Positions 1 to 8,551 of a stretch of DNA of 64,000 bases are shown one piece after another; within the stretch, counting starts at the first letter, position 1, and the number at the start of each line of letters is the position of its first letter. The DNA is taken from positions 165,248 through 229,247 of the forward strand of contig JACRNB010000008.1 of the NCBI GenBank assembly GCA_016219425.1, in the 5' to 3' direction. Below the pieces are notes generated by a model. It was not told the origin of the DNA and did no database searches. It worked only from the letters and a program-made list of their open reading frames with translations. Both the position numbers and the translations under genes were made by a program. The stretch is from Betaproteobacteria bacterium (GTDB taxonomy: Bacteria; Pseudomonadota; Gammaproteobacteria; Burkholderiales; Thiobacillaceae).

Positions 1-1
1 C

Positions 2-208
2 AGCGCGCAGTTCCCCGAAGTGGCCGAGGCCCTGGTCTGGTTGGGCCGATACGGCGAAGCGCGCATGACCGGCTCCGGGGCCTGCGTGTTTGCACCCTTT
101 GCCGACCGGGCGGCGGCGGAAGCGGTGTTTCGCCAGCGCCCCGAGCATCTGAACGGTTTTGTCGCCGACGGCGTCGATCAGCATCCCTTGATCGACTACG
201 CCGGTTGA
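2..208 (+). CDS. ispE: IspE, C-terminal end (partial)
   Basis: This is the last 68 or so codons of 4-diphosphocytidyl-2-C-methyl-D-erythritol kinase, the ATP-dependent (GHMP-kinase family) enzyme of the non-mevalonate isoprenoid pathway. The glycine-rich motif ARMTGSGACVFAPF is the hallmark of the IspE C-terminal half. The start lies before the window. In betaproteobacteria ispE normally precedes tRNA-Gln and prs, exactly as seen here, which supports both the call and the taxonomic guess. Confidence 0.9.
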   Translation, partial: SAQFPEVAEALVWLGRYGEARMTGSGACVFAPFADRAAAEAVFRQRPEHLNGFVADGVDQHPLIDYAG

Positions 209-211
209 ACT

Positions 212-286
212 TGGGGAGTCGCCAAGTGGTAAGGCACCGGATTTTGATTCCGGCATTCGTAGGTTCGATCCCTACCTCCCCAGCCA
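212..286 (+). tRNA. tRNA-Gln (anticodon TTG)
   Basis: A complete 75-base cloverleaf starts TGGGGAGTC and ends with the pairing arm CTCCCCA followed by an encoded CCA. The anticodon loop TTTTGAT (242-248) has TTG at 244-246, reading CAA/CAG. The T loop GTTCGATCC is normal. It lies four bases after the ispE stop codon, so the two are probably transcribed together. Confidence 0.97.
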
Positions 287-292
287 CTCACG

Positions 293-320
293 GCGTGCAG
301 CGCAGGCTGCACGCTTTTTT
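293..320 (+). terminator. Rho-independent terminator after tRNA-Gln
   Basis: GCGTGCAGC (293-301) pairs with GCTGCACGC (306-314) over a four-base loop and is followed by six T residues. It would end the ispE/tRNA transcript, although prs begins only 30 bases later and may be partly fed by read-through. Confidence 0.85.
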
Positions 321-349
321 GTTTATGGACTGACGGCGCGAGGCTCGCA

Positions 350-1300
350 GTGGCATACGACAGCTTGATGGTGTTTACCGGCAACGCCCATCCCAAGCTC
401 GCCGAGGATGTGGCCAAAAACCTCAACATGCGTTTGGGGCGCGCCACCGTGGGCCGCTTCTCTGACGGCGAGATCACCGTCGAGATCATGGAGAACGTGC
501 GCGGCAAGGACGTGTTCGTGCTCCAGTCCACCTGCGCCCCCACCAACGAGAGCCTGATGGAGATCATGCTCATGGTGGACGCCCTGCGCCGCTCCTCCGC
601 CGGACGCATCACCGCCGCCATTCCCTACTTCGGTTACGCGCGCCAGGACCGCCGCGTGCGTTCCGCTCGGGTGCCCATCACCGCGCGCGTGGTGGCCGAC
701 ATGCTCACCGTGGTGGGCGTGGACCGCGTCCTCACCATGGACCTCCACTCGGACCAGATCCAGGGCTTCTTCGACATCCCGGTGGACAACATCTATTCCA
801 CCCCCATCCTCATGGGCGACATCTGGAAGCAGGACTACGAGAACCTGATGGTGGTCTCCCCCGACGTCGGCGGCGTGGTGCGCGCGCGCGCCGTGGCCAA
901 GCGCCTGGAGTGCGACCTGGCCATCATCGACAAGCGCCGTCCCAAGCCCAACGTGGCCAAGGTCATGCACATCATCGGCGACGTGAAGGACCGCACCTGT
1001 CTGATCATGGATGACATGGTGGATACCGCGAACACCCTGTGCGAGGCCGCCAACGCGCTCAAGGAACACGGCGCGAAGAAGGTGATGGCCTACTGCACCC
1101 ACCCGGTCCTGTCCGGCAGCGCCATCAGCCGCATCAGCAATTCCGCCCTGGACGAACTGGTGGTGACGGACACCATCCCCCTGCGTGACGAGGCCAAGGC
1201 CTGTTCACGCATCCGCCAGCTTTCCTGCGCCAGCCTGCTGGCCGAGACCATTCGCCGCATCAGCGCGGAAGATTCCGTGAGTTCGCTGTTCCTGGAATAG
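350..1300 (+). CDS. prs: Ribose-phosphate pyrophosphokinase
   Basis: This cytosolic enzyme makes phosphoribosyl pyrophosphate from ribose 5-phosphate and ATP, feeding purine, pyrimidine, histidine, tryptophan and NAD synthesis. The 316-residue length is standard for class I PRPP synthases. The metal/ribose-5-phosphate segment [17 protein letters not shown] and the PRPP-binding loop [13 protein letters not shown] are clear. The start is GTG, chosen because the next residues [12 protein letters not shown] align with the usual N terminus. The DTANT loop differs from the common DTAGT by one residue, which is a tolerated variation. Confidence 0.97.
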   Translation: MAYDSLMVFTGNAHPKLAEDVAKNLNMRLGRATVGRFSDGEITVEIMENVRGKDVFVLQSTCAPTNESLMEIMLMVDALRRSSAGRITAAIPYFGYARQDRRVRSARVPITARVVADMLTVVGVDRVLTMDLHSDQIQGFFDIPVDNIYSTPILMGDIWKQDYENLMVVSPDVGGVVRARAVAKRLECDLAIIDKRRPKPNVAKVMHIIGDVKDRTCLIMDDMVDTANTLCEAANALKEHGAKKVMAYCTHPVLSGSAISRISNSALDELVVTDTIPLRDEAKACSRIRQLSCASLLAETIRRISAEDSVSSLFLE

Positions 1301-1315
1301 CGCGCTCACTTTTCC

Positions 1316-1339
1316 GGGTCGCCTGGTCGCGGGCGACCC
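1316..1339 (+). other. Hairpin between prs and rplY
   Basis: GGGTCGC (1316-1322) pairs with GCGACCC (1333-1339). Only a weak pyrimidine tract (TCTTC) follows, so this is at best an attenuating or mRNA-processing hairpin just before the rplY ribosome-binding site (AGGAG). Confidence 0.3.
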
Positions 1340-1360
1340 TCTTCAACTAGGAGTACTGCA

Positions 1361-1966
1361 ATGCAATTCGAACTCAACGCCACCAAGCGTGACGTACAGG
1401 GCACCGGAGCGAGCCGCCGCCTGCGTCATGCCAGCCGCGTCCCCGGCATCGTCTATGGCGCCGGCAAGGCCCCCCAGTCCATCGACGTGGACCACAAGGA
1501 GCTCTACTTCAGCATGAAGAACGAGGCCTTCCACTCCACCGTGCTCAGCCTCAACCTGGACGGCGCCAAGGAATCCGTGCTCCTGCGCGATTTCCAGATG
1601 CACCCCTACAAGCCCCTGATCCTGCATGTGGACTTCCTGCGCGTGGACGCCACCCACAAGATCCACGTCAAGGTGCCGCTGCACTTCAAGAACGCGGACG
1701 TCTCCCCCGGCGTGAAGCTGTCCGGCGGCGTGGTCAGCCACGTCATGACCGAGGTGGACATCGCCTGTCTGCCTGCCAACCTGCCCGAGTTCATCGAAGT
1801 GGACCTGATCAAGCTGGAATCCGGCCACTCCATGCACCTGTCCCACCTGACGCTCCCCGCCGGCGTGGAACTGCCCCAGCTGGCGCGCGGCGATGACCCC
1901 ACCGTGGTCACCATCCTGGGCGCCAAGGCGGAATCCGCCGAGGGCGAGGCCCCCGCCGCCGCCTGA
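1361..1966 (+). CDS. rplY: 50S ribosomal protein L25/general stress protein Ctc
   Basis: This is the 201-residue long (TL5/Ctc) form of L25, which binds 5S rRNA in the central protuberance of the large subunit. The N-terminal L25 domain covers about residues 1-95 (motif [20 protein letters not shown]). A beta-rich C-terminal domain with the typical HVDFLRVD stretch and an acidic, alanine-rich tail follows. AGGAG lies eight bases before the ATG. Its TGA overlaps the pth ATG by one base, indicating coupled translation, and the prs-rplY-pth order is conserved in beta- and gammaproteobacteria. Confidence 0.96.
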   Translation: MQFELNATKRDVQGTGASRRLRHASRVPGIVYGAGKAPQSIDVDHKELYFSMKNEAFHSTVLSLNLDGAKESVLLRDFQMHPYKPLILHVDFLRVDATHKIHVKVPLHFKNADVSPGVKLSGGVVSHVMTEVDIACLPANLPEFIEVDLIKLESGHSMHLSHLTLPAGVELPQLARGDDPTVVTILGAKAESAEGEAPAAA

Positions 1967-2553
1967 TGTCCCCAGCGGCCCCGCGCCTCATCGTCGGCCT
2001 CGGCAACCCCGGGGCCGACTACTCCGAAACCCGGCACAACGCCGGGTTTTGGCTTTGTGAGCGTCTCGCGGCGCAACTCGACGCCGCCTTCGCCAACGAA
2101 TCCCGCTTTCACGGACGCGCCGCCCAGGCGCGTAGCGCCGGGGTCTGGCTGCTCATGCCCCAGACCTTCATGAACCGCTCCGGACTATCGGTCGGCGCGT
2201 TCATCCGCTTCCACCGCATCCAGCCCGGCGAGATCCTGGTGCTGCATGACGAGCTCGACCTCCCGCCCGGCCAGTTGCGCCTCAAGTTCGGCGGCGGCCT
2301 GGGCGGCCACAACGGCCTCAAGGACATCACCGCCCACCTGGGTACGCAGGATTTCTGGCGGCTGCGCATCGGCATCGGCCATCCGGGCGACCGCAACGAG
2401 GTGGTGAACTACGTCCTCAAACCCCCGCGCAAGGAAGAACGCGCGGAGATCGACGCCGCCCTCGACCGTGCCCTGGATCTCTGGTCCTGGATTGCCAAAG
2501 GCGACTGGAATGCCGCCATGCAGCGCGCCAACCAGCGCCACGCTGCAAGCTAA
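1966..2553 (+). CDS. pth: Peptidyl-tRNA hydrolase
   Basis: Pth releases peptides from peptidyl-tRNA that has dropped off ribosomes, recycling tRNA. The N-terminal motif [19 protein letters not shown] contains the catalytic His of the family. The segment [20 protein letters not shown], with the conserved Asp, and the GGHNGLKDI loop are intact. At 195 residues it is full length. The ATG overlaps the rplY stop (TGATG). The downstream gene is convergent. Confidence 0.97.
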   Translation: MSPAAPRLIVGLGNPGADYSETRHNAGFWLCERLAAQLDAAFANESRFHGRAAQARSAGVWLLMPQTFMNRSGLSVGAFIRFHRIQPGEILVLHDELDLPPGQLRLKFGGGLGGHNGLKDITAHLGTQDFWRLRIGIGHPGDRNEVVNYVLKPPRKEERAEIDAALDRALDLWSWIAKGDWNAAMQRANQRHAAS

Positions 2554-2576
2554 GGAAGCCTCCTGCCAGAGGCCGC

Positions 2577-3845
2577 TTACCCCTCGCTGACCACGCAGTT
2601 GCGGCCCTGGCCCTTGGCGCGATACAGGGCGCGATCCGCGCGTTCCAGCATCTCGAACGCCGCCTCAAGGTGGCGATACCTCGCCACGCCGATGCTGGCG
2701 GTAATGCGGATATTCGGTTCGAACGCGGTCTCCGCCACCGCCGTGCGCAGCTTCTCGGCCATTTTTTTCGCCCCCTCCAGGTCGAGGTAGGGCGACACCA
2801 CCAGAAACTCCTCGCCCCCCCAGCGCCCGAAGATGTCGGAGGCGCGCAGATTCAGGCTCACCACCTCGGCAAAGCGTCGCAACACGGCATCGCCGGCGGG
2901 GTGGCCATGCTGGTCGTTGACCTGCTTGAAGAGGTCCAGATCCAGCAACAGCACGGACAGGGGATGGCCAAAACGGGCCGCGCCGCTGGTGAGTTCCCGG
3001 ATGCGCCGGGTCATGCCCAGGCGATTGAACACGCCGGTCAACGCATCGGTCACGGACAGACGCTCCAGATCCTCGTTCTGGGCCAGGATCTGCCGCTGCT
3101 GGGAGTCGATGCGCCGGATCAGGAAGGTAATCAGCGCATACAGCCCGGCCAGCACCAGGAAGGTGACCAGGCTGAGGGTATTGGCCATCTGGTCCCCGGC
3201 GCGGGTGATTTCCTGCATGGGGACGCGGATGGAGATCAGGGCGCGGATGGTATTCGGGCTCTCATGAAAGCCGGCCCGGTCGCCATACATGGCGATCAAC
3301 TCGGCAGGGGCGTCCTTGGGGTCGCCATGGCACTTCATGCACCCCGCATTGGAGCGCTCGATGGGCACCGCCAGGTACAGCCATTTCTGCCCGCCCTCCT
3401 CGATCACGCCCTGGTATTCCTTCAGGGCGCCCTGGTTCATCTGCCGCAGCAAGCGCGACTCTGCGGCGTCCGCCTGATTGACCGGGTTGCGCGGGTTCTC
3501 CGAGGCGAGCTTGAAGTAGATCGGCTCCAGCCCGTGCCTGCGCCGCTGCTCATTGAGCAGCTCCTTGATGCGGCGGGAGATGTAGGTAAAAGACATCACC
3601 TCGGGCGCGAAGTACCCCTCGTACAGCTTCTTTTCCCGCTTCAGGCGATAGATCTCGGGGCGCTGGATGGTGGTCACATAGGCGTGCGTGGCGCGGTGCA
3701 CCAGCAGGGCATTGAGCGCGAGTTTCCTGGCCTCCCCCTCGGCGTAGACATCCGCCCGCTGATGGAACAGCGCAACCAGCCCGGAAAAGGCCAGGGCGAA
3801 CAGAACGAACAACGCAATCAGCGTGTTGCGGTAGCGGGGCTGCAT
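2577..3845 (-). CDS. Membrane diguanylate cyclase with Tll0287-like haem domain
   Basis: This inner-membrane signalling enzyme is predicted to make cyclic di-GMP. With the ATG at 3845 it has 422 residues: a TM helix at about 8-25, a periplasmic DUF3365/Tll0287-like domain containing the haem c motif GCMKCHGDP, a second TM near 195-215, then a GGDEF domain. The active-site motif is GGEEF, and the inhibitory site RASD lies exactly five residues before it, so product inhibition should work. An upstream ATG at 3908 would add 21 residues. I chose 3845 because GAGAGAGG precedes it and the TM follows at once. A redox- or gas-sensing role is inferred from the haem motif. Confidence 0.85.
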   Translation of the reverse strand: MQPRYRNTLIALFVLFALAFSGLVALFHQRADVYAEGEARKLALNALLVHRATHAYVTTIQRPEIYRLKREKKLYEGYFAPEVMSFTYISRRIKELLNEQRRRHGLEPIYFKLASENPRNPVNQADAAESRLLRQMNQGALKEYQGVIEEGGQKWLYLAVPIERSNAGCMKCHGDPKDAPAELIAMYGDRAGFHESPNTIRALISIRVPMQEITRAGDQMANTLSLVTFLVLAGLYALITFLIRRIDSQQRQILAQNEDLERLSVTDALTGVFNRLGMTRRIRELTSGAARFGHPLSVLLLDLDLFKQVNDQHGHPAGDAVLRRFAEVVSLNLRASDIFGRWGGEEFLVVSPYLDLEGAKKMAEKLRTAVAETAFEPNIRITASIGVARYRHLEAAFEMLERADRALYRAKGQGRNCVVSEG

Positions 3846-3974
3846 CCTCTCTCTCGGCGGGAACCGTCCTCTCATTATTGGTGATCGCCGCGGAATCGCT
3901 CTGGCCAATTCGTCCCTGCGGAACGGCGGGAAACTGCACTACCATTCGCCCACCCTGCACGCACCGAGCTTCGT

Positions 3975-4226
3975 ATGAACACCCTGGAAGACGTCAAACA
4001 CCTCCTCGACCACGCCCTGCAACTGGGCGGTCGCGCCAGCGCCATGCAGGCCGACTCCCCCCTGTTGGGCGCCCTGCCCGAACTGGATTCCATGGCCGTG
4101 GTGAACGTCATCGCCAGCCTGGAAGAGCACTTCGGCATCAGCGTCCTCGACGACGACATCAACGCCGACACCTTCGCCACCCTCGGCAGCCTCGCCGCCT
4201 TCGTGGACAGCAAACTGGCGGCATGA
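3975..4226 (+). CDS. Acyl carrier protein, exosortase-A type
   Basis: The 83-residue acidic protein has the phosphopantetheine attachment segment LPELDSMAVVNVIASLEEHF, with the modifiable Ser in DSM. It fits the ACP found with hydrolases 1 and 2 in exosortase-A (XrtA/EpsH) polysaccharide loci. The following hydrolase gene overlaps it by four bases (ATGA), supporting a shared function. No exosortase, acyl-CoA ligase or glycosyltransferase is nearby, so this is an outlying piece of that system or has been recruited elsewhere. Confidence 0.85.
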   Translation: MNTLEDVKHLLDHALQLGGRASAMQADSPLLGALPELDSMAVVNVIASLEEHFGISVLDDDINADTFATLGSLAAFVDSKLAA

Positions 4227-5944
4227 GCGCGCTCGCGCCGTTCGCCCTGGACCCTTTTTTTCTGGACGCGGACGGGCGCCGCCTGTTCGCCCTGCACCTC
4301 GCCCCGGAAGGTCCGCCGCAAGGCATCGCGCTCTACCTGCACCCGTTCGCCGAAGAAATGCACAAGTCGCGCCGCATGGCCGCCGTGCAGGCGCGCGCGC
4401 TCGCGGCGGCGGGCTGGGCCGTGCTCCAGATCGACCTCACCGGCTGCGGCGACAGCGACGGCGACTTTGCCGATGCGAACTGGGAGCGCTGGTTGCAGGA
4501 CGCCCGCGCCGCCCACGACTGGCTGCGGCAACGCTGGCAACTGCCCATACACCTCTGGGGCCTGCGCAGCGGCGCACTGCTCGCGGCGGACCTGGCCGCG
4601 CGCCTGCCGGAAGCGCCCGCCGGCCTGCTGCTGTGGCAGCCGGTGTTGAACGGCAACGCCTTCCTCACCCAATTCCTGCGCATCCGCCTGGGCAGCGACC
4701 TGATCGCCGGGGGCAAGGCGCAGACCGGGGTGGACGGCCTGCGTGCACAACTGGCGGCGGGCGAGACCCTGGAGATCGGCGGCTACGCCCTCGCCCCGGA
4801 CCTGGCCGCCGCCCTCGACCGCCTGCAACTCCAACCCCTCGCGCCGCCCTGCCCGGTGTACTGGCTGGAGGTCGCCGCCGGGGCCGAGCGCCCCCTCTCC
4901 CCCGCCGCCCGGCGCGTGGTCGAAGCCTGGCAGGCGGCAGGCGTGAACGTCAGCGCCCGCAGCGTGCCCGGCGACGGCTTCTGGCTGACGCAGGAGATCA
5001 CCGAATGCCCGGCGCTGATCCAGGCCACGCTGGACGCCCTCCCCCAGACCAACCCCGTAGGGCCGGCTTCAGCCGGCCAAGGCGGAATGAACCCCGCCCC
5101 ACTGGCGTCTCCCACCCCCGAACACCCGCTCGTCTTCCCCTGCGAGGGCGAGCGCCTGCTGGGCCTCCTGACCCAGCCGGAGCGCCCGGCGGATGTCGGC
5201 GTGGTGATCGTGGTGGGCGGCCCGCAATACCGCGCCGGCAGCCATCGCCAGTTCACCCTGCTGGCGCGTGCACTGGCGCGGCGCGGCTTCCCCAGCCTGC
5301 GCTTCGACTACCGCGGCCTGGGCGACAGTGAAGGCGCGATGCGTGATTTCGAGGCGATAGCCGATGACCTGCGCGCCGCCGTGGACGCCCTGCTTGCCCA
5401 CACACCGGGTTTGAAAAGCGTCGTCCTCTGGGGCCTGTGCGACGCCGCCTCCGCCGCGCTCATGTACGCGCCGACGGACGCGCGCGTGAGCGGCCTGATC
5501 CTGCTCAACCCCTGGGTGCATACCGAACGCGCCGCCGCGCAGGCCCAGGTGCGCCACTACTACCTGGCGCGCCTGAGCAGCCCCGAGTTCTGGCGCAAGC
5601 TGGTTTCAGGCCGCCTCAACCCGGTGCGCGTTCTGGGCGACCTGGGGCGCACGGTGCGGCTGATACTGGGCAGGAAACCGGCGACGGCGGCGGACACGCG
5701 CCACTTCATCGAGCGCATGAAATCCGGTCTCGCCGCCTGGCGGGGCCGCACCCTGTGCGTGTTGAGCGGCAACGACCTCACCGCCCAGGAATTCGACGCC
5801 CTGACCCAGAGCGACTGGCGCGGGCTGTGCGCCCGGCCCGGCTACTCCACGCACCGCATCGCAAGCGCCAACCACACCTTCTCCACCCGGGCCTGGCGCG
5901 ACGAGGTGACGGAGGAAACGGCGCGCTGGCTGCGGCCCATGTAG
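4223..5944 (+). CDS. Fused exosortase-A-associated hydrolase 2-hydrolase 1
   Basis: The 573-residue protein contains two alpha/beta-hydrolase domains. Residues 1-270 match exosortase-A hydrolase 2 (ALYLHPFAEEMHKSRRMAA, with nucleophile elbow GLRSG). Residues 295-573 match hydrolase 1 (VVIVVGGPQYRAGSHRQF, with the unusual elbow GLCDAAS). In other genomes these are normally separate neighbouring genes. The linker NPVGPASAGQGGMNPAPL is encoded by a palindromic repeat at 5057-5083, with an in-frame ATG just after it that could be the ancestral start of hydrolase 1. The ATG overlaps the ACP stop. The TAG stop is the first codon inside another repeat. The substrate is unknown; an acyl or thioester on the ACP is plausible. 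Confidence 0.85.
   Translation: MSALAPFALDPFFLDADGRRLFALHLAPEGPPQGIALYLHPFAEEMHKSRRMAAVQARALAAAGWAVLQIDLTGCGDSDGDFADANWERWLQDARAAHDWLRQRWQLPIHLWGLRSGALLAADLAARLPEAPAGLLLWQPVLNGNAFLTQFLRIRLGSDLIAGGKAQTGVDGLRAQLAAGETLEIGGYALAPDLAAALDRLQLQPLAPPCPVYWLEVAAGAERPLSPAARRVVEAWQAAGVNVSARSVPGDGFWLTQEITECPALIQATLDALPQTNPVGPASAGQGGMNPAPLASPTPEHPLVFPCEGERLLGLLTQPERPADVGVVIVVGGPQYRAGSHRQFTLLARALARRGFPSLRFDYRGLGDSEGAMRDFEAIADDLRAAVDALLAHTPGLKSVVLWGLCDAASAALMYAPTDARVSGLILLNPWVHTERAAAQAQVRHYYLARLSSPEFWRKLVSGRLNPVRVLGDLGRTVRLILGRKPATAADTRHFIERMKSGLAAWRGRTLCVLSGNDLTAQEFDALTQSDWRGLCARPGYSTHRIASANHTFSTRAWRDEVTEETARWLRPM
5057..5083. repeat. Intragenic GTAGGGCCGG palindrome
   Basis: A perfect palindrome GGCCGGCTTCAGCCGGCC (5061-5078) preceded by GTAG lies in frame inside the fused hydrolase gene, at the domain junction. 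A near-identical copy is inside the second VWA gene at 60110-60135. Confidence 0.85.
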
Positions 5945-6007
5945 CGCCGGCATCCCTGCCGGCTCTTTCAGGTTCACGGCACATGCCGGCAAGGATGCCG
6001 GCGCTAC
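5941..6007. repeat. Paired GTAGCGCCGGCATCC repeat between convergent genes
   Basis: GTAGCGCCGGCATCCCTGCC begins at 5941 and its inverted copy ends at 6006, forming a long stem. Bases 2-4 of each arm (TAG) are the stop codons of the two convergent genes, the hydrolase fusion (5942-5944) and ribD (6006-6004). It probably also acts as a bidirectional mRNA 3'-end structure. Other copies are at 32146-32225, 52004-52117 and 62967-62994. Confidence 0.9.
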
Positions 6008-7075
6008 ACAGGCCGCAGCGTCAGGCGCAGATCGCCGCCCAGCATGCGCTGGTCGATCAGACTGAAGCCCCGGCGTCCGGCCATGTCGGTCAACTCCGGC
6101 AGGTTGAACACGCCGCGCGCCGCACTGCCCAGCACCAGGGGCGCCAGGTAGGCCACCCACTCATCCACCAGACCCGCCTCCAGCAGCGCCCCGTTGAGGG
6201 TGGCGCCCGCCTCGACGTGCAGCTCGTTGACGCCGCGCCGGCCCAGTTCGGCCAGCAGCGCCGCGAGGTTGATGCGCGCGTCGGCGGCGGGCAGGCAGAG
6301 GCATTCCGCCCCCGCCGCCTCCAGCGCCGCGCGCCGCCCCGCTTCCGCCTCGGCGGCGCACGCCAGCAATACGCCGCCGCCGGCCAGGATGCGCGCCACG
6401 GGCGGCGTGCGCAGGCGGCCATCGAGGATCACCCGTAACGGCTGACGCGGGGTTTCCACGCCGCGCACGTTCATCTGCGGGTCGTCCGCCAGCACCGTGC
6501 CCACGCCGGTGAGGAGGGCGCAGGCGCGGGCGCGCAGAAGCTGCACGTCCTGGCGCGCCGCCGCGCCGGTGATCCACTTCGATTCCCCGTTCAGGAGCGC
6601 GGTGCGGCCATCCAGCGACGAGGCCGTTTTCACCCGCACCCAGGGGCGCGCGCGCGTCATGCGCGAGATGAAGCCGGGGTTCAGCTCGCGCGCCGCCGCC
6701 TCCAGAAGACCCGCCTGGGCGTTGACCCCGGCCAGGGTGAGCAGGGCGATGCCGCCCCCCGCCACCTGCGGGTTGGGGTCGCGCATCGCCGCCACCACGC
6801 GCGCTACGCCGGCGTCGATGAGGGCATTGGCGCAGGGCGGGGTGCGCCCGTGGTGGCTGCACGGCTCCAGGGTGACGTAGGCAGTGGCCCCGCGCGCCCG
6901 TTCCCCCGCCTGGCGCAGGGCATGCACCTCGGCGTGCGGCTCGCCCGCGCGTTCATGCCAGCCCTCGCCCGCCACGACCCCGTCGCGCACGATGACGCAG
7001 CCGACGCGGGGGTTCGGGGTGGTGGTGTTGAGCCCGCGCTCCGCCAGGCGCAGGGCGTGCGCCATGTGGGCGTGG
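6004..7075 (-). CDS. ribD: Riboflavin biosynthesis protein RibD
   Basis: This bifunctional cytosolic enzyme deaminates 2,5-diamino-6-ribosylamino-4(3H)-pyrimidinone 5'-phosphate and then reduces the sugar. The N-terminal deaminase has the zinc motifs GEPHAEVHAL and LEPCSHHGRTPPC. The C-terminal reductase starts near residue 145 (RVKTASSLDGRTALLNGES) and has ELHVEAGATLNGALL. The ATG at 7075 gives 357 residues (MAHALRLAERGLNTTTPNP). A TTG at 7104 would add nine. The region upstream overlaps the methyltransferase tail, so ribD may be translated from the restriction-modification transcript. The TAG stop is supplied by a repeat. Confidence 0.93.
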
Positions 7076-7108
7076 TCGGCGGCGGAGAAGGGCGGGGGGG
7101 GCAAGGCG

Positions 7109-7816
7109 TTAAGGAAACAGCGGCGGAAACAGCGGCGGAAACAGCGGCAGCTCGACGTTCGCGGGCTCAAGAAACCCGGAGGTCGTCCCGGTCTGGGAGT
7201 GGTTGGCGTAGGTGGCCCAGGTCGGGAAATAGTCGTCGGACTGGTCGCCCCAGGTGGTCCAGCCAGGGCGGCTGCCGCGCGCGAACAACTCCAGCCGGGG
7301 GCCGGGGCTGCATGCCTCGATCAGCGGGTATTGCTCGTCCGGCTTGCGCGAGTGCTCGCGCTTCATGGTCTTGAGGATGTTGACCTGACGGCGTCCGGGG
7401 GCGAGGGTGCGGGCGTTCTTGCCGCGCACGCCGAACAGCAGCAGTTCGGTGGTGTTGCGGAAGTAGAAGCCCACACCGCGCCCGTCCGGGCCGCCGTCCT
7501 TGCGTATCTTGTGCCAGACCAGGTTGGACTTGTATGCGAAGCCCCAGGCGGCCATCACCTGCAAACCCTCGGGCAGGAGCGCATTGGGCACCCAGAGGTA
7601 GAGATGGGCGGGTTCGTCCGCCACCTGCGCCACCGGCAGGGCCATGATTTCCGGCAGGGTCATGGTGCGGTAGCGGGACAGGCGTTTGTGCTCCGGGGCC
7701 ATCTTGCCGGTGCGGTTCTGGAACTGCCAGGGCGGGTCGGCCAGGATGGTCTGGAATTTCTGGCCGCCGCAGCGCGCCAGGAGGTCCGCCGAAGGGTCGA
7801 GCAGGGGTGCGTTCAT
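7109..7816 (-). CDS. MT-A70 family DNA adenine methyltransferase
   Basis: The 235-residue protein is predicted to transfer a methyl group from S-adenosylmethionine to N6 of adenine. The catalytic motif DPPW (ILADPPWQFQNRTG) and the downstream segment GFYFRNTTELLLFGVRGK are characteristic of the MT-A70 group used by some type II restriction systems. Its ATG overlaps the endonuclease stop (ATGA), so the two are translationally coupled with the endonuclease gene first. The C terminus is an LFPP repeat from a 12-bp tandem array. It is best read as the protective partner of the BglII-like enzyme. Confidence 0.87.
   Translation of the reverse strand: MNAPLLDPSADLLARCGGQKFQTILADPPWQFQNRTGKMAPEHKRLSRYRTMTLPEIMALPVAQVADEPAHLYLWVPNALLPEGLQVMAAWGFAYKSNLVWHKIRKDGGPDGRGVGFYFRNTTELLLFGVRGKNARTLAPGRRQVNILKTMKREHSRKPDEQYPLIEACSPGPRLELFARGSRPGWTTWGDQSDDYFPTWATYANHSQTGTTSGFLEPANVELPLFPPLFPPLFP
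7113..7148 (+). repeat. 12-bp tandem repeat, three copies
   Basis: GGAAACAGCGGC is repeated three times without mismatch. On the minus strand it encodes the methyltransferase C-terminal tail LFPPLFPPLFP just before its stop. The 12-bp unit keeps frame when the copy number changes. Confidence 0.9.
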
Positions 7817-8457
7817 GGCGGCCAGTCCGAGATCAGTTTGGGGGTGATGCCGAGGGCGAGTACGGGGCAGCCGCCATTGCGTCCGGCGCGCAGGCGATAT
7901 TGCAGCTTGCCCATCCAGGTGGTGCTGGCCCCGTACTTGTGCATGACATCGAGTTGCTTGAACACCGGGTTCAGCGATTCGCTGCGCGTCAGCAGCACGG
8001 CGGCGCTGATGACCCCGGCCTCGTGGAACGCGCGGAAGGCGTAGAGGTCGCGGTCGAAGGTCTGGTCCTTGCTGTTCCATTCCAGGTCGAAGGCGATGCG
8101 GTTCTTGACGTAATCCACCTTGTGGCCGTCCAGGTAGTCGTCGATACGCAGGGTGCGCACCGATTTTTCAGTCCCGTGAGATTCCAGAGTAATCAGCAGG
8201 TCGCCCTTGATCCTGGTCTCCAGCCATTCCCTGGGGCGCAACAGCGTCGATAGCCGTTTCGGGATGCTGGATTCGTTCCCTCCGGGGGTGACGATGTCGG
8301 CTTGCGTCAGGCGGAATTCCAGTAGCGCCTGCACCAGTTCATCCAGTTCCGCCCGGCAGCCTGCATGCATCACTTCCGCCGCGTGGCGGTAGTTGTGAAC
8401 CTCATAGAGGTCCAGCAGGGCGTCAGGCAGGTAGGCGGCGAGTTCCATGGCCGGCAT
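7813..8457 (-). CDS. BglII/BstYI-family type II restriction endonuclease
   Basis: The 214-residue protein resembles the BglII/BstYI endonuclease family. The segment NRIAFDLEWNSKDQTFDRDL carries the acidic metal-binding residues (D-x-E-x-N). The C-terminal stretch KYGASTTWMGKLQYRLRAG and GGCPVLALGITPKLI is typical of this family's conserved end. The recognition site cannot be read from sequence; relatives cut GATC-centred sites. The start could be 8457 (MPAMELAAYL) or 8448 (MELAAYL); neither has a strong ribosome-binding site, which may keep expression low. It overlaps the methyltransferase by four bases. Confidence 0.85.
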   Translation of the reverse strand: MPAMELAAYLPDALLDLYEVHNYRHAAEVMHAGCRAELDELVQALLEFRLTQADIVTPGGNESSIPKRLSTLLRPREWLETRIKGDLLITLESHGTEKSVRTLRIDDYLDGHKVDYVKNRIAFDLEWNSKDQTFDRDLYAFRAFHEAGVISAAVLLTRSESLNPVFKQLDVMHKYGASTTWMGKLQYRLRAGRNGGCPVLALGITPKLISDWPP

Positions 8458-8551
8458 TTTAGGGCTGGGCTCGTTGCCCAACGCACGAAATCGCGGGCGC
8501 TTCCAAGAAACGTGGTCAACCCATTGAGCGATGCAGGCGAGGGCGCCTGCG

